16,682 nt of DNA from 21-14-0-10-32-9 sp964501945 (GCA_964501945.1 CAZCTY010000022.1:1-16682); one strand, 5' to 3'; counted from the stretch's first letter, positions 6,516 through 14,958 are shown. Notes: a model not told the origin generated them from the sequence alone. Translations and numbers: made by a program.

Positions 6516-7781
6516 TTATTTTTTAGGGGTATCTATTTGTTCTAGTATTTCTTGTGGTTTTTCTTTTATTTCGTATGTGTATACTTTATTTTTATTTTGT
6601 TTTTTGTGTATTCTTCTTGCAAGATCGTTTAGTACTGTCATAAATATTATGTACGCATCGTATGGACTGTCGTATGGGCTGAAGTATTTGTGTACATCTC
6701 CATCGTTAAACCATTTTGTGCACATGTAATATACGTGGTCTGATGTTGTTAGGTTTTTCCAATCTCTAATTAAATCTGCATCTTTTGTTTCTTTGATGTG
6801 TTTTTCTAGTTTGTATAATGCTTCCATTACCGAGTCTTGTAAAGAATTTCCAAGCCATGCTGTAAGGTCTCGTTCTACATCTGCCCATGACATAAAGTTG
6901 TGTACATCTATTTCGTCTCTTATTGGGTATTTTCTTGCTGCCTCTGTTACTGTTAAAAATTCGTTGTCTGGATGTTTTAGTAGTTCTGTTGGTAATTGTT
7001 CCATGAATTTGAAGATTCCTGTATCTTCCCATTGGTGTTCTCCAAATGTTTCATAATCCATAAATAAATTTACAAGTTCTCCTGTGCCATTTACTTGGTT
7101 TATCCATTTTGTGTATTTTTCTATTGTTAGCGGGTGTTCTTCCCATCCTCTATTGCTAAATCTAAATGCTATATCATCGCTTAATTTGTAGTTTTTTAGT
7201 AGTACTTTTATTTTGTCTGCGTGTACTGATTTGTATATATGATTTGGCGTTCTTCCTTTTAAGACATGGTCTGCACCTTCTGCGAGTATCGCCTCATATC
7301 CTAAGTCTTGTATGTATTTTGCAAGTTCATTATTAAATATTAGTTCTGTGTTTCTGAATACTTTTGGTTCTACGTTGAATGTTTCTTTTATTTTTTTTCT
7401 GTGTTGTTCTAGTTGTTCTTTAAATTCTTCTTTTGAGAATATGTATGCGAGGCTGTGGTGGTATGTTTCTGCCACTATGTCTACGCATCCTGTTTTTACT
7501 AGTTCTTGAAAGCTCTCGAGTGCTTCTGGTGCGTATTTTTCCATTTGTTCTATTACTGTTCCTGTGATGCTAAAGCTTATTTTGAACTTTCCTTTGTGTT
7601 TTTTTATTTGTTCTAGTAATAATTTGTTTGTTGGGAGATAGCATTTCTTTGTTACTTTTTTCATTATTTCTTCATTTTTTTCTTCATCAAAATAATTTGT
7701 GTGTTCTCCAAAATCTAGTACTGAGTACTTTCCTAGTCTGTGTGGTTGGTGTACGTGGAAATAAAAGCATATACTTACCAT
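6516..7781 (-). CDS. GH57 family alpha-glucan hydrolase/transferase
   Basis: 421 residues, the size of archaeal GH57 enzymes annotated as alpha-amylases. The family's conserved regions are visible in order: HVHQPH (9-14), GTVIEQ (74-79), AETYHHS (104-110), FRNTEL with the catalytic nucleophile Glu146, MDYETFGEHQ with the acid/base Asp242, and HNFMSWADVERDLTAWLGN near residue 300. It acts on alpha-1,4-glucans; whether as hydrolase, 4-alpha-glucanotransferase or branching enzyme cannot be settled, since GH57 members differ in activity with the same core motifs. No signal peptide, so intracellular. The ATG at 7781 has a GAGGGGG Shine-Dalgarno 8 bases upstream. It lies between the GT4 gene (42-base gap) and the lysine-rich genes, in a glycogen operon. 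Confidence 0.93.
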   Translation of the reverse strand: MVSICFYFHVHQPHRLGKYSVLDFGEHTNYFDEEKNEEIMKKVTKKCYLPTNKLLLEQIKKHKGKFKISFSITGTVIEQMEKYAPEALESFQELVKTGCVDIVAETYHHSLAYIFSKEEFKEQLEQHRKKIKETFNVEPKVFRNTELIFNNELAKYIQDLGYEAILAEGADHVLKGRTPNHIYKSVHADKIKVLLKNYKLSDDIAFRFSNRGWEEHPLTIEKYTKWINQVNGTGELVNLFMDYETFGEHQWEDTGIFKFMEQLPTELLKHPDNEFLTVTEAARKYPIRDEIDVHNFMSWADVERDLTAWLGNSLQDSVMEALYKLEKHIKETKDADLIRDWKNLTTSDHVYYMCTKWFNDGDVHKYFSPYDSPYDAYIIFMTVLNDLARRIHKKQNKNKVYTYEIKEKPQEILEQIDTPKK

Positions 7782-7823
7782 TAATTCTTCCCCCTCATGT
7801 TTTGTTAATTGTTTTATTTATTT

Positions 7824-9107
7824 TTATTTTTTGTTATTTTTTTCTTTTGCTTCTGCGTATACTTCAAGGCATCGTCTTGCAGGTTTTGTCCATGTTGATA
7901 GTTTAGCTTCCCAGTATCCTTTCTCGCTCAATTCTTTGTTTAGTGTTGTGAAATTTAGTAATGCGAGTATTTTATTTGCCATCTCTCGCGTATCCCAGAA
8001 ATCGACTTGTAGTGCGTGGTATAATATCTCCGCGATGCCTGATTGTTTGGATATTATTGTTGGCGTTTTTTTTATTTGTGCTTCAAATGGCACTACACCG
8101 AATGGTTCACTCACACTCGGCATTACGAATACATCCGCCATGCTGAATAGTTTTTCTGCTTGATCTCGCGTGTAGAATCCTGTGAAAATGAATTTATCTG
8201 AAAGCCCCATATTTGCAACTTTTTCTATCATTGCTGGGAGCATATCTCCTGATCCTGCCATGATAAACATTGTATTAGGGTTTTTTTCGAGTACTATTTT
8301 TGCTGCATCAACAAAATAATCTGGTCCTTTTTGTAGTGTTACGCGTCCTGCAAATAGTACCACTTTATCTCTCTCTTTTATGTGTTCATTATCGTAGAAT
8401 ATGTTATCATTCATTGGTGTTGCTGCATTGTGTACTACTCTTATTTTCTCTTCTGGCACGCCGTATTTTTCCATGCATGTTTGTTTTATTTTGTTGCTAA
8501 CTGTTATTATTAGGTCTGCTGCGTGCATTCCTTTTCGCTCTATTGCATATACATCTGGGTCTGCGCTTTTTTGGCCCGTTTTGTCAAACTCTGTTATGTG
8601 TACGTGTGCTATGAATGGTTTTCCTGTTTTCTTTTTTAGTGCAATTCCTGCGAGGTTTGTTACCCAGTCATGTGAGTGTATTACGTCAAAGTCTTCATCT
8701 TCTACTAGTAGTTTTACTTGTTCTGCGAATCTGTATATTTCTTGTTTTAGTTCTTTTCCATATATTGGTTTCTTTGTTGTCTCATCTTTTCCTCGCTCTA
8801 TGTATGAATCGTATTGTTTTTTGTATGAAACTGTATCTGTATATGCTTGTAGTAGAGAATTTATTTTTATTTTTTTTATGTTTACGTTTTTGTACTTGTT
8901 GTTTGTTATTACTATTTTGAATTTTCCTTGCCCTTTTCTTGTTCTTTTCTCATTTAGATCTTGGTATACTTCTTCTGGGCCTGACGGCATTACGAATGTT
9001 AAATCTACTCCTAAGTCCACCATCGCATCTGATAGTGCGCCACATACTGTTCCAACGCCTCCTGCAAAAAATGGTGGAAACTCCCAACCTAATTTTAATA
9101 CTTTCAA
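7824..9107 (-). CDS. GT4 glycosyltransferase, archaeal glycogen synthase-like
   Basis: A GT-B glycosyltransferase of about 427 residues, probably transferring glucose from a nucleotide sugar to an alpha-glucan. Numbering from TTG 9113: GWEFPPFFAGGVGTVCGALS (9-28) is the N-terminal glycine-rich loop, DVIHSHDW is at 143-150, FAGRVTLQKGPDYF (254-267) carries the sugar-nucleotide Arg and Lys, and SEPFGVVPFE (335-344) holds the E-x7-E pair. I start it at TTG 9107 rather than 9113, because the GAGGG at 9114-9118 touches the first TTG but sits 6 bases before the second, and MKVLxxGWEFPP is the usual family N-terminus. First gene of the operon; GT4 next to GH57 is a recurrent archaeal pairing. ADP- versus UDP-glucose use is unknown. 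Confidence 0.92.
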   Translation of the reverse strand: MKVLKLGWEFPPFFAGGVGTVCGALSDAMVDLGVDLTFVMPSGPEEVYQDLNEKRTRKGQGKFKIVITNNKYKNVNIKKIKINSLLQAYTDTVSYKKQYDSYIERGKDETTKKPIYGKELKQEIYRFAEQVKLLVEDEDFDVIHSHDWVTNLAGIALKKKTGKPFIAHVHITEFDKTGQKSADPDVYAIERKGMHAADLIITVSNKIKQTCMEKYGVPEEKIRVVHNAATPMNDNIFYDNEHIKERDKVVLFAGRVTLQKGPDYFVDAAKIVLEKNPNTMFIMAGSGDMLPAMIEKVANMGLSDKFIFTGFYTRDQAEKLFSMADVFVMPSVSEPFGVVPFEAQIKKTPTIISKQSGIAEILYHALQVDFWDTREMANKILALLNFTTLNKELSEKGYWEAKLSTWTKPARRCLEVYAEAKEKNNKK

Positions 9108-9156
9108 TAGCAACCCTCTTTTTTTTAAGTATTTATAAGTAGGTTTGTGTTGTGAA

Positions 9157-9164
9157 TATTTAAA
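9157..9164 (-). promoter_or_regulatory. TATA box of the glycogen operon
   Basis: TTTAAATA on the minus strand, identical to the ppsA box. It places the start near 9133, with a leader of about 26 bases that includes the GAGGG of the GT4 gene. A further TTATAAATA at 9130-9138 is too close to the start codon for a leader with a Shine-Dalgarno. Confidence 0.55.
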
Positions 9165-9318
9165 TGTTGTGAAATTTTTTTATTTTTTTATTTTTAAAAA
9201 AATCTTTTTATGTTCTTCTTGAATTTACTTGTTTTTTCATGTTTTTTCCACATATTTTTTGTGTTTTTTGTCGTCTTCAAAACAGAAAAATAATAAAGTA
9301 CTTAATTTATTACAAAAC

Positions 9319-9370
9319 TATAATAACACCACACTTAAAAAATACAATATTATTTTAGTGTTATATTATA
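9319..9370. repeat. Inverted repeat upstream of the regulator, possible operator
   Basis: ATAACAC (9323-9329) is repeated in inverse as GTGTTAT (9358-9364). The match continues imperfectly, TATAATAACAC against TATAATATAACAC, with a 2-base offset. The arms lie about 28 bases apart, upstream of the TATA box of the winged-helix gene, where a dimeric regulator could bind to control its own operon. Confidence 0.4.
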
Positions 9371-9393
9371 ATATCTTTTAAAAAACACAAATA

Positions 9394-9401
9394 TTTATAA
9401 A
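9394..9401 (+). promoter_or_regulatory. TATA box of the regulator-pilus operon
   Basis: TTTATAAA centred 26-27 bases before the ATG at 9424, with no Shine-Dalgarno between. The spacing predicts a transcript starting at or next to the start codon, that is a leaderless mRNA. Confidence 0.6.
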
Positions 9402-9423
9402 GAAAAAAATTATTTTTTTATTG

Positions 9424-10083
9424 ATGGTTGAAGAGTTCGAGCTTAACGAAACTAAATGGGTACTTTTAAAACAATTAGAACACGGCCCGCTATCGCCAAA
9501 AGAGTTAGCCGAGCTCTCCAATACCACCATCGCTAACGCGAGTCAACAACTACAACTCTTAGAAGCGAAAGGTTTTCTCAAAAAAGTTAAGCGCCGAGGC
9601 AATAGTTCTCGCAAAGAGCGTGATGCCAGGGTTTTATACAATCTCTCAAAGCAAAAGACTTGGTTAACTACTATCAGTAAAGATCGTGTTGAAAAAAAAG
9701 AACTAAAACATCCTGATAATTATTTTGTTAATTTACTTTTATGTGATCTCAAGTACATAAGGCATGTTGCTAAATTTTTTTTAGAAAATGAAGCTTTATC
9801 AAATAAAATTGATTGTTTATATTATTTGCAAACTATTGATGACGAGGTTCATTTTCTTGTTGTAACCGATGAGCTTGCTTTTTTTAGGGACGAGCATCAT
9901 TCTTTTAATGTCTCGTACAGCAAAAAAAATATCACGATTAAGTTTTGGAGTCATTCGCTTGAGGAATTAAAATCAGGTCTTTTAAGTAAAGAGGCTTACT
10001 TTGTTGATTTGGTTAGGCGCGCTGTTCCTATTAGATGTGAAAATGATGAGGTTAAATCAGTTTTAAAGGAGTGGAATAAATGA
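9424..10083 (+). CDS. Winged-helix transcriptional regulator with unknown C-domain
   Basis: 219 residues from ATG 9424; a TTG one codon earlier is also possible, but the TATA spacing favours a leaderless start at the ATG. Residues 5-75 form an ArsR/MarR-like winged helix: LLKQLEHGPLSPKELAELS, then the recognition helix NTTIANASQQLQLLEAKGF and a basic wing (KKVKRRGNSSRKERDAR). The C-terminal part (about 100-219) is unrecognised; HFLVVTDE and IKFWSHSLEEL faintly recall a nucleotidyltransferase-like fold, but no GSxxxxxDxD catalytic motif is present. The first roughly 240 bases use A/C-rich codons unlike the T-rich second half. It overlaps the next gene by 4 bases (ATGA), and the operon continues into the pilus ATPase, which it may regulate. 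Confidence 0.8.
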   Translation: MVEEFELNETKWVLLKQLEHGPLSPKELAELSNTTIANASQQLQLLEAKGFLKKVKRRGNSSRKERDARVLYNLSKQKTWLTTISKDRVEKKELKHPDNYFVNLLLCDLKYIRHVAKFFLENEALSNKIDCLYYLQTIDDEVHFLVVTDELAFFRDEHHSFNVSYSKKNITIKFWSHSLEELKSGLLSKEAYFVDLVRRAVPIRCENDEVKSVLKEWNK

Positions 10084-10394
10084 ATAAGTTAGCTAAAATT
10101 ATTAATTCATTAGGCGAGGAAGATCTTTTGAAAATCAAAAGGGATTTAGTAGCTGGTAATATCGATAAGTTAATTGAAAAAAAGCTTACCTCTTTGCATG
10201 AGGAAAAGTTTGACTCTAAGCAATGTCCTATTTGTGATGGTAAAATAGGTGCAGATTCTTTAATGGTTGAGTTTGGCAAGCCTTATCTTCGTAGGAGGGC
10301 TTTTTTTGATGGCGTTGATTGCTTAGAGTATTTTTTAAATAGTAAGCTTAAAAAAGAGTTAAATAGTGCTAATGATATTAATAGCTCTCTTTAA
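10080..10394 (+). CDS. Small CPxC protein of unknown function
   Basis: 104 residues. The N-terminal half is helical and charged (LAKIINSLGEEDLLKIKRDL); the centre has QCPICDGKI (C49, C52), then FGKPYLRRRAFFDGVDCLEYF with C81. A single CPxC knuckle plus one more Cys suggests metal binding, with the fourth ligand missing or supplied by a partner. No membrane segment. The start overlaps the stop of the winged-helix gene (ATGA), so the two are translationally coupled and may work as a pair. The ATPase follows 28 bases later. I do not recognise a named family. Confidence 0.75.
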   Translation: MNKLAKIINSLGEEDLLKIKRDLVAGNIDKLIEKKLTSLHEEKFDSKQCPICDGKIGADSLMVEFGKPYLRRRAFFDGVDCLEYFLNSKLKKELNSANDINSSL

Positions 10395-10422
10395 TAGTTA
10401 AAAAAAAGAGGTTTTTGTTTTT

Positions 10423-12723
10423 ATGAGAAAAAAGAGTGGTGAGGGTTTTTTTGAGGATTATAGTATTTCCAAGGAGAGTGTGGATAATGTTTTGAAGATT
10501 AATTATTCTAAAACTCCTAGGATTCCTTCTATTGAAGAAGATGCTTTGTGTATGGCTAAGACTTGTGAATTGCTTGTTAGTAATCCCAGTATTACTAAAA
10601 TTATTTTTACTCAAAAGCACGAATTTGAATATGAGTATGATCAAGTTAGGTTGTTAGTTGAGTTATCTAAGTTGTATAAGCGTTTAATTAAGCAAAAGGA
10701 ATTGTTTTCTCTGTCTGCTATTAACTCCATTAGTCATGGTCCTGATGTTTTATCTGAGCGTTTTAGTGAGGTTCAAAATTTAATTTTTAGTCATTTAACT
10801 AAGGATCCTATTGGTTGTTTTGTTGAGTTAAAGAGGCTTTTGAGGCGTGAAAAAATTGAATTGGAAAAAGAGCTTGATTCTCATGTTTATGAGTCTAGGC
10901 AAAAATATGTTGAATTATTGGAATATTTGATTCAAAGTGTTGAAAACACTCGTTTAATTCAGTTGGCTTCTCCTTATATTGCAGGTTTTAAGATTGGTGA
11001 TCGTTCTATTTATAGGAAGATTTTCAAGCCTAACATCAAGCCTGATTTCATGTTTACAAAGCTCATGGCTACATATCCTAAAAACGCCGAGGAAATCATG
11101 AATTATAATCTTGGTGATACCGAGGTTGTTGTTTTTAAGTTGCCTGATAACGTTCAATATTTGTATCATTTAACGCCTCCCGAGTTTAATCTCACTGAAG
11201 ATAAGTATGAGATTCTTGATATGGCTCGTAACATCATGGCTGAGTATGATCCTGATGAGCAGGACTTTGTTGATCCTGAGCGTATTAGGGATATTTTTTA
11301 TAATGTTGGTGCTGATTTATTGGAGGAGCTTAGTGATCATAAAAAAATTAATCTTGATCCTAACGAATTAGAAGAGTTGACTCAAATTCTTGTTCGTTAT
11401 ACTGTAGGTTTTGGTTTAATTGAAGTTTTATTAAAAGATGAGCATGTTCAAGATATTAGTGTGAATAGTCCTACTGGGCAATCTCCTATTTATGTTGTTC
11501 ATAATATTTTTGGTGATTGTAAAACTAATATTTGGCCTAGTATTAGTGATGCTGAGTCTTGGGCGTCTAAGCTTCGTATGATTTCTGGTCGTCCTCTTGA
11601 TGAAGCTAACCCTATTCTTGATACTGACTTGGAAATTCCTGGTATTGCTACTGCAAGGATTAGTGTTATTAATAAGCCTTTAAATCCTACTGGTCTTGCT
11701 TATTCTTTTAGGCGTCATCGTGATAAGCCTTGGACTTTGGCTTTATTTATTAAATATAAAATGATTGATCCTTTAGCCGCTGGGCTTCTAAGTTTCTTGA
11801 TTGATGGTAATCGTACTTTTTTGGTTGCTGGTACTCGTAGTGCTGGTAAATCTTCTTTGCTTGGTGGTGTTCTTGTTGAGATTATGCGTAATTATCGTAT
11901 CTTAACTATTGAAGATACTTTGGAATTGCCTGTGCCGTCTTTGCGTCAGCTTGGCTATAACATTCAGTCTATGCGGGTTGCATCCGCGTTATCTAAGGGG
12001 ACTAATGAAATTGCTGCTGATGAGGGTATTAGAACCACTCTTCGTTTAGGTGATAGTGCTTTATTTGTTGGTGAGGTTCGTAGCACTGAGGCTCGTGCGC
12101 TTTATGAGGCTATGAGGGTCGGCGCGTTGGCTAGCGTAGTTGCTGGTACTATTCACGGAGATAGTCCTTATGGTGTGTTTGATCGTGTTGTTAATGATTT
12201 AAATGTTCCTCGTACTAGTTTTAAGGCTACTGATATAATCGTGGTTGCTAATCCTATTCGTAGTCCTGATGGTTTGCATCGTTGGAGGCGTGTTACTCAA
12301 ATAACTGAGGTTAGAAAAGATTGGGAGGATGACCCTATGGCCGAGAAGGGTTTTGTTGATTTAATGAAGTATAATTCGTCTACTGATAGGTTAGAGCCTA
12401 GTGATGCTTTAATTAATGGTGATTCTGAAATTTTAAAATCCATTGCAAGTAATGTTAAAGAGTGGGCTGGTTCTTGGGATGCTATTTGGGATAATATCAT
12501 GTTGCGTGCGAAAATTAAAGAAAGATTGGTTGAGGCATCCGAGGAATTTAAAGATCCTGATATGTTAGAGGCTGAATTCGTTATTCATTGTAATGATCAG
12601 TTTCATAAAATCAGCGAAGCTGTTAAGGATTCTAAGGGTTTTCTTGATAGTAATCGTATATTTTTTGAGTGGAATGAGTGGCTCTCTAAGCAAGTTAGGC
12701 TTAGAGGTGATGAAAAAAAGTAG
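10423..12723 (+). CDS. Type IV pilus/archaellum-type secretion ATPase (TadA/FlaI-like)
   Basis: A 766-residue hexameric motor ATPase of the GspE/PilT/VirB11 superfamily, acting at the cytoplasmic membrane to power filament assembly. Residues 250-430 are the usual N-terminal domain. The ATPase core has Walker A GTRSAGKS (470-477), an Asp box ILTIEDTLELP (493-503), Walker B ALFVGEV with Glu551, and a His box GTIHGDSPYGVFDR (575-588). Archaellum and pilus ATPases are often about 500-560 residues; here about 240 extra residues precede the family region and show no motif I know. A GAGG at 10408-10411 precedes the ATG by 11 bases. The gene sits between the regulator pair and its TadC-like membrane partner. 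Codons end in T or G. Confidence 0.93.
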   Translation: MRKKSGEGFFEDYSISKESVDNVLKINYSKTPRIPSIEEDALCMAKTCELLVSNPSITKIIFTQKHEFEYEYDQVRLLVELSKLYKRLIKQKELFSLSAINSISHGPDVLSERFSEVQNLIFSHLTKDPIGCFVELKRLLRREKIELEKELDSHVYESRQKYVELLEYLIQSVENTRLIQLASPYIAGFKIGDRSIYRKIFKPNIKPDFMFTKLMATYPKNAEEIMNYNLGDTEVVVFKLPDNVQYLYHLTPPEFNLTEDKYEILDMARNIMAEYDPDEQDFVDPERIRDIFYNVGADLLEELSDHKKINLDPNELEELTQILVRYTVGFGLIEVLLKDEHVQDISVNSPTGQSPIYVVHNIFGDCKTNIWPSISDAESWASKLRMISGRPLDEANPILDTDLEIPGIATARISVINKPLNPTGLAYSFRRHRDKPWTLALFIKYKMIDPLAAGLLSFLIDGNRTFLVAGTRSAGKSSLLGGVLVEIMRNYRILTIEDTLELPVPSLRQLGYNIQSMRVASALSKGTNEIAADEGIRTTLRLGDSALFVGEVRSTEARALYEAMRVGALASVVAGTIHGDSPYGVFDRVVNDLNVPRTSFKATDIIVVANPIRSPDGLHRWRRVTQITEVRKDWEDDPMAEKGFVDLMKYNSSTDRLEPSDALINGDSEILKSIASNVKEWAGSWDAIWDNIMLRAKIKERLVEASEEFKDPDMLEAEFVIHCNDQFHKISEAVKDSKGFLDSNRIFFEWNEWLSKQVRLRGDEKK

Positions 12724-12735
12724 GGTTGTTGTGTT

Positions 12736-14958
12736 ATGAAAAAAGATGAGCTTGAGTTTATGGATGTGAAAAGCAAATATAAAAGTAAGCTCAATAAGGA
12801 ATTTGGTAAGGCTCCTGATGAGCTTAAGAAGATTAGTTCTAGTGATTATGATGCTTTTAAAGACTCTTTTATGCCTAAAAATTTTACTTTATATGAGAAG
12901 GTTTGTAATTTTTCTGAAAAGCTTGTACCTTTAAAGCCTGATAAAAAAGAGATTCCTAAAATTCAAGAAGCTATTAAGACTAGTCATTTAAACGTTACTC
13001 CTACGGGCACTATGAGTTTTGCTATTATTGGCTCTATTGCAATTATTTTGGCTTTTATCTTGGTTGGTTACATTCTTCCTTTTATTCTTACTGGTGGTAG
13101 GACTGCTGATATGTTTTTCTTTATTATTTTTGGTGTTTTTATTGCACTCATTGCTTTTGTTCCTTTAACTAAGTTGCCTTTTTTAATGGCTAATTCTTGG
13201 CGTATGAAAGCGACTAATCAGATGGTTCTTAGTATTTTTTATATTGTAACGTATATGCGTCACACGCCTAATTTGGAGCTTGCTATTAATTTTGCAGGTG
13301 AACACTTAGCTCCGCCTTTATCTTTGGATTTTAAAAAAATTATTTGGGATATTGAGACTGGTAAGTATGATAATGTTAATCAGTCTTTAGATAATTATTT
13401 GAATGGTTGGCAGGAGCATAATCCTGAGTTTGTTGAAAGTATTCATTTAATTCAAGGTAGTTTATATGAGACTTCTGAGGCGCGTAGGATTAGTGCGCTT
13501 GATAAGAGCCTTAGTGTTATTCTTGATGAGACTTTTGAGAAGATGTTGCATTACTCTCATGATTTAAAGAGTCCTATTACTACTCTTCATATGCTTGGTA
13601 TTGTTTTGCCTATTTTGGGTTTGGTTATTCTTCCGTTGGTTACTGCGTTTATGCCTGAGATTAAATGGTATCATTTGCTTGGTTTGTATAATATTGTTTT
13701 GCCTTTATTAGTTTTTTATCTTGGTAGGAATATTTTATCTACGCGTCCAACAGGGTATGGTGGTATTGATATGTCTGAGCTTGATGAGAAGGCTCCTATG
13801 GTTCGTTTAAAGTTAGGTTCTAGTAAGTTAGATTTGGCTCCTGTTAGTGCTGCTTTTATTGTTGCTATTTTTTTCTTGTTTATTGGTTTCTCTCCTCTGC
13901 TTATTTATTCTTTGAATCCTGATTTTGATTTGGTTTTAACTGAGCGTTTAAATGTTGTAACTCCTATTGATGTTGATCCTGGTGAGGCTGTTTATGCTAG
14001 GTTTTTAGATTATAGGGAGGTTCCTCCTGATCAAAATTTTAATAGGGATTATATGGGGCCTTATGGTGTTGGTGCTAATTTGCTTAGTTTATTTGTTCCT
14101 CTTGGTTTAGGTCTTGGTTTTGGTTTATTTTATACTTGGAGGACTAAAAAGCTTGCTAAGCTTCGCAAAGAAACTGTTGAGTTAGAGCAAGAATTTGCGT
14201 CTGCTTTATTTCAGCTTGGTAATCGTTTGGGTGATGGTATTCCTGCGGAGTTGGCTTTTGGTAAGGTCGCGCAGGTTATGCCTAATACTAAGTCCGGTAA
14301 GTTTTTTGATAAAGTTTCTTTAAACATTGTTAAGCTTGGTATGGGTGTTGAGGATGCTATTTTTGATGAGAAGCGTGGTGCGATTAATGATTTTCCGTCT
14401 AGTATCGTTGAGAGTGGTATGAAAGTTTTTGTTGAGAGTAGTAAGAAGGGTCCTATGATTGCAAGTCAGGCTTTAATCACTGTTGCTGAGTATGTTAAGT
14501 CTATGCATCGTGTTGATGAGCGTTTAAAGGATTTGATGGCTGATGTTGTTAGTAGTATGCGTAGTCAGATTAGTTTTTTAACTCCTATTATTGCGGGTAT
14601 CGTTGTTGGTATTACTAATATGATAATTCAAATCCTCGGAGTTTTGGGGGATAGGATGGATGATTTTGGGGATATTGATGGTGCTGGCGGCATGGGTTTT
14701 GATGGTATTCTCGATATGTTCGGCCAAGGTGGTATTCCTACGTTCTTCTTTCAATTAATTGTTGGTTTGTATGTTGTTCAGATTACTTTCATTTTGAGTA
14801 CTATTATCAATGGTATTGAGAATGGTTCTGATAATATTGGTGAGATGGAAGCTTTATCTAAGAACTTGTTAGCGTCATCTCTTTTGTATATTTTAGTTGC
14901 TGGTTTGGCTACTATTGGTTTTAGTTTTGTGGCTGCTGGTGTTGTTGCTAATATTTAA
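12736..14958 (+). CDS. Pilus assembly membrane platform, double T2SSF (TadC/FlaJ-like)
   Basis: A 740-residue integral membrane protein forming the platform on which the ATPase acts. After a charged cytoplasmic N-terminus come about nine hydrophobic segments, near residues 93-118, 125-150, 282-305, 312-332, 370-392, 446-467, 611-637, 668-692 and 710-738. Two cytoplasmic helical blocks, about 160-280 and 480-608, each ending in a membrane pair, look like two T2SSF (GspF) repeats; the second has LFQLGNRLGDGIPAELAFGKV, the typical region. A region of about 55 residues (393-445) between TM5 and TM6 is probably extracytoplasmic. The ATG lies 12 bases after the ATPase stop with no clear Shine-Dalgarno, so translation is likely coupled. 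Last gene of the operon, followed by a T-rich stretch. Confidence 0.9.
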   Translation: MKKDELEFMDVKSKYKSKLNKEFGKAPDELKKISSSDYDAFKDSFMPKNFTLYEKVCNFSEKLVPLKPDKKEIPKIQEAIKTSHLNVTPTGTMSFAIIGSIAIILAFILVGYILPFILTGGRTADMFFFIIFGVFIALIAFVPLTKLPFLMANSWRMKATNQMVLSIFYIVTYMRHTPNLELAINFAGEHLAPPLSLDFKKIIWDIETGKYDNVNQSLDNYLNGWQEHNPEFVESIHLIQGSLYETSEARRISALDKSLSVILDETFEKMLHYSHDLKSPITTLHMLGIVLPILGLVILPLVTAFMPEIKWYHLLGLYNIVLPLLVFYLGRNILSTRPTGYGGIDMSELDEKAPMVRLKLGSSKLDLAPVSAAFIVAIFFLFIGFSPLLIYSLNPDFDLVLTERLNVVTPIDVDPGEAVYARFLDYREVPPDQNFNRDYMGPYGVGANLLSLFVPLGLGLGFGLFYTWRTKKLAKLRKETVELEQEFASALFQLGNRLGDGIPAELAFGKVAQVMPNTKSGKFFDKVSLNIVKLGMGVEDAIFDEKRGAINDFPSSIVESGMKVFVESSKKGPMIASQALITVAEYVKSMHRVDERLKDLMADVVSSMRSQISFLTPIIAGIVVGITNMIIQILGVLGDRMDDFGDIDGAGGMGFDGILDMFGQGGIPTFFFQLIVGLYVVQITFILSTIINGIENGSDNIGEMEALSKNLLASSLLYILVAGLATIGFSFVAAGVVANI

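Larger units (their letters stand above)
9114..9423. other. Divergent intergenic region
   Basis: About 310 bases without a gene between the divergent GT4 and winged-helix genes. It holds the glycogen operon TATA box, the regulator's TATA box and an imperfect inverted repeat. The left two thirds are T-rich like the rest of the + strand, but from about 9280 the strand becomes A-rich. I see no ORF, structured RNA or origin-type repeat set. Confidence 0.7.

Noticed and set aside
9107..9113. TTG at 9113 as the GT4 start
   Set aside because: The GAGGG Shine-Dalgarno touches this codon, leaving no spacer; the TTG at 9107 has the proper 6-base spacing and the usual family N-terminus.
8401..9138. 245-codon open frame on + antisense to the GT4 gene
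   Set aside because: Same composition effect; no ribosome binding site and no recognisable protein, while the opposite strand encodes a clear glycosyltransferase.
9114..9423. Replication origin in the AT-rich intergenic region
   Set aside because: No origin-recognition repeats or cdc6/orc1 gene are visible, and composition skew has the same sign on both sides of the region.
9700..10083. Active nucleotidyltransferase domain in the winged-helix protein
   Set aside because: Only faint similarity of pattern; the GSxxxxxDxD catalytic motif is missing, so no enzymatic function is claimed.
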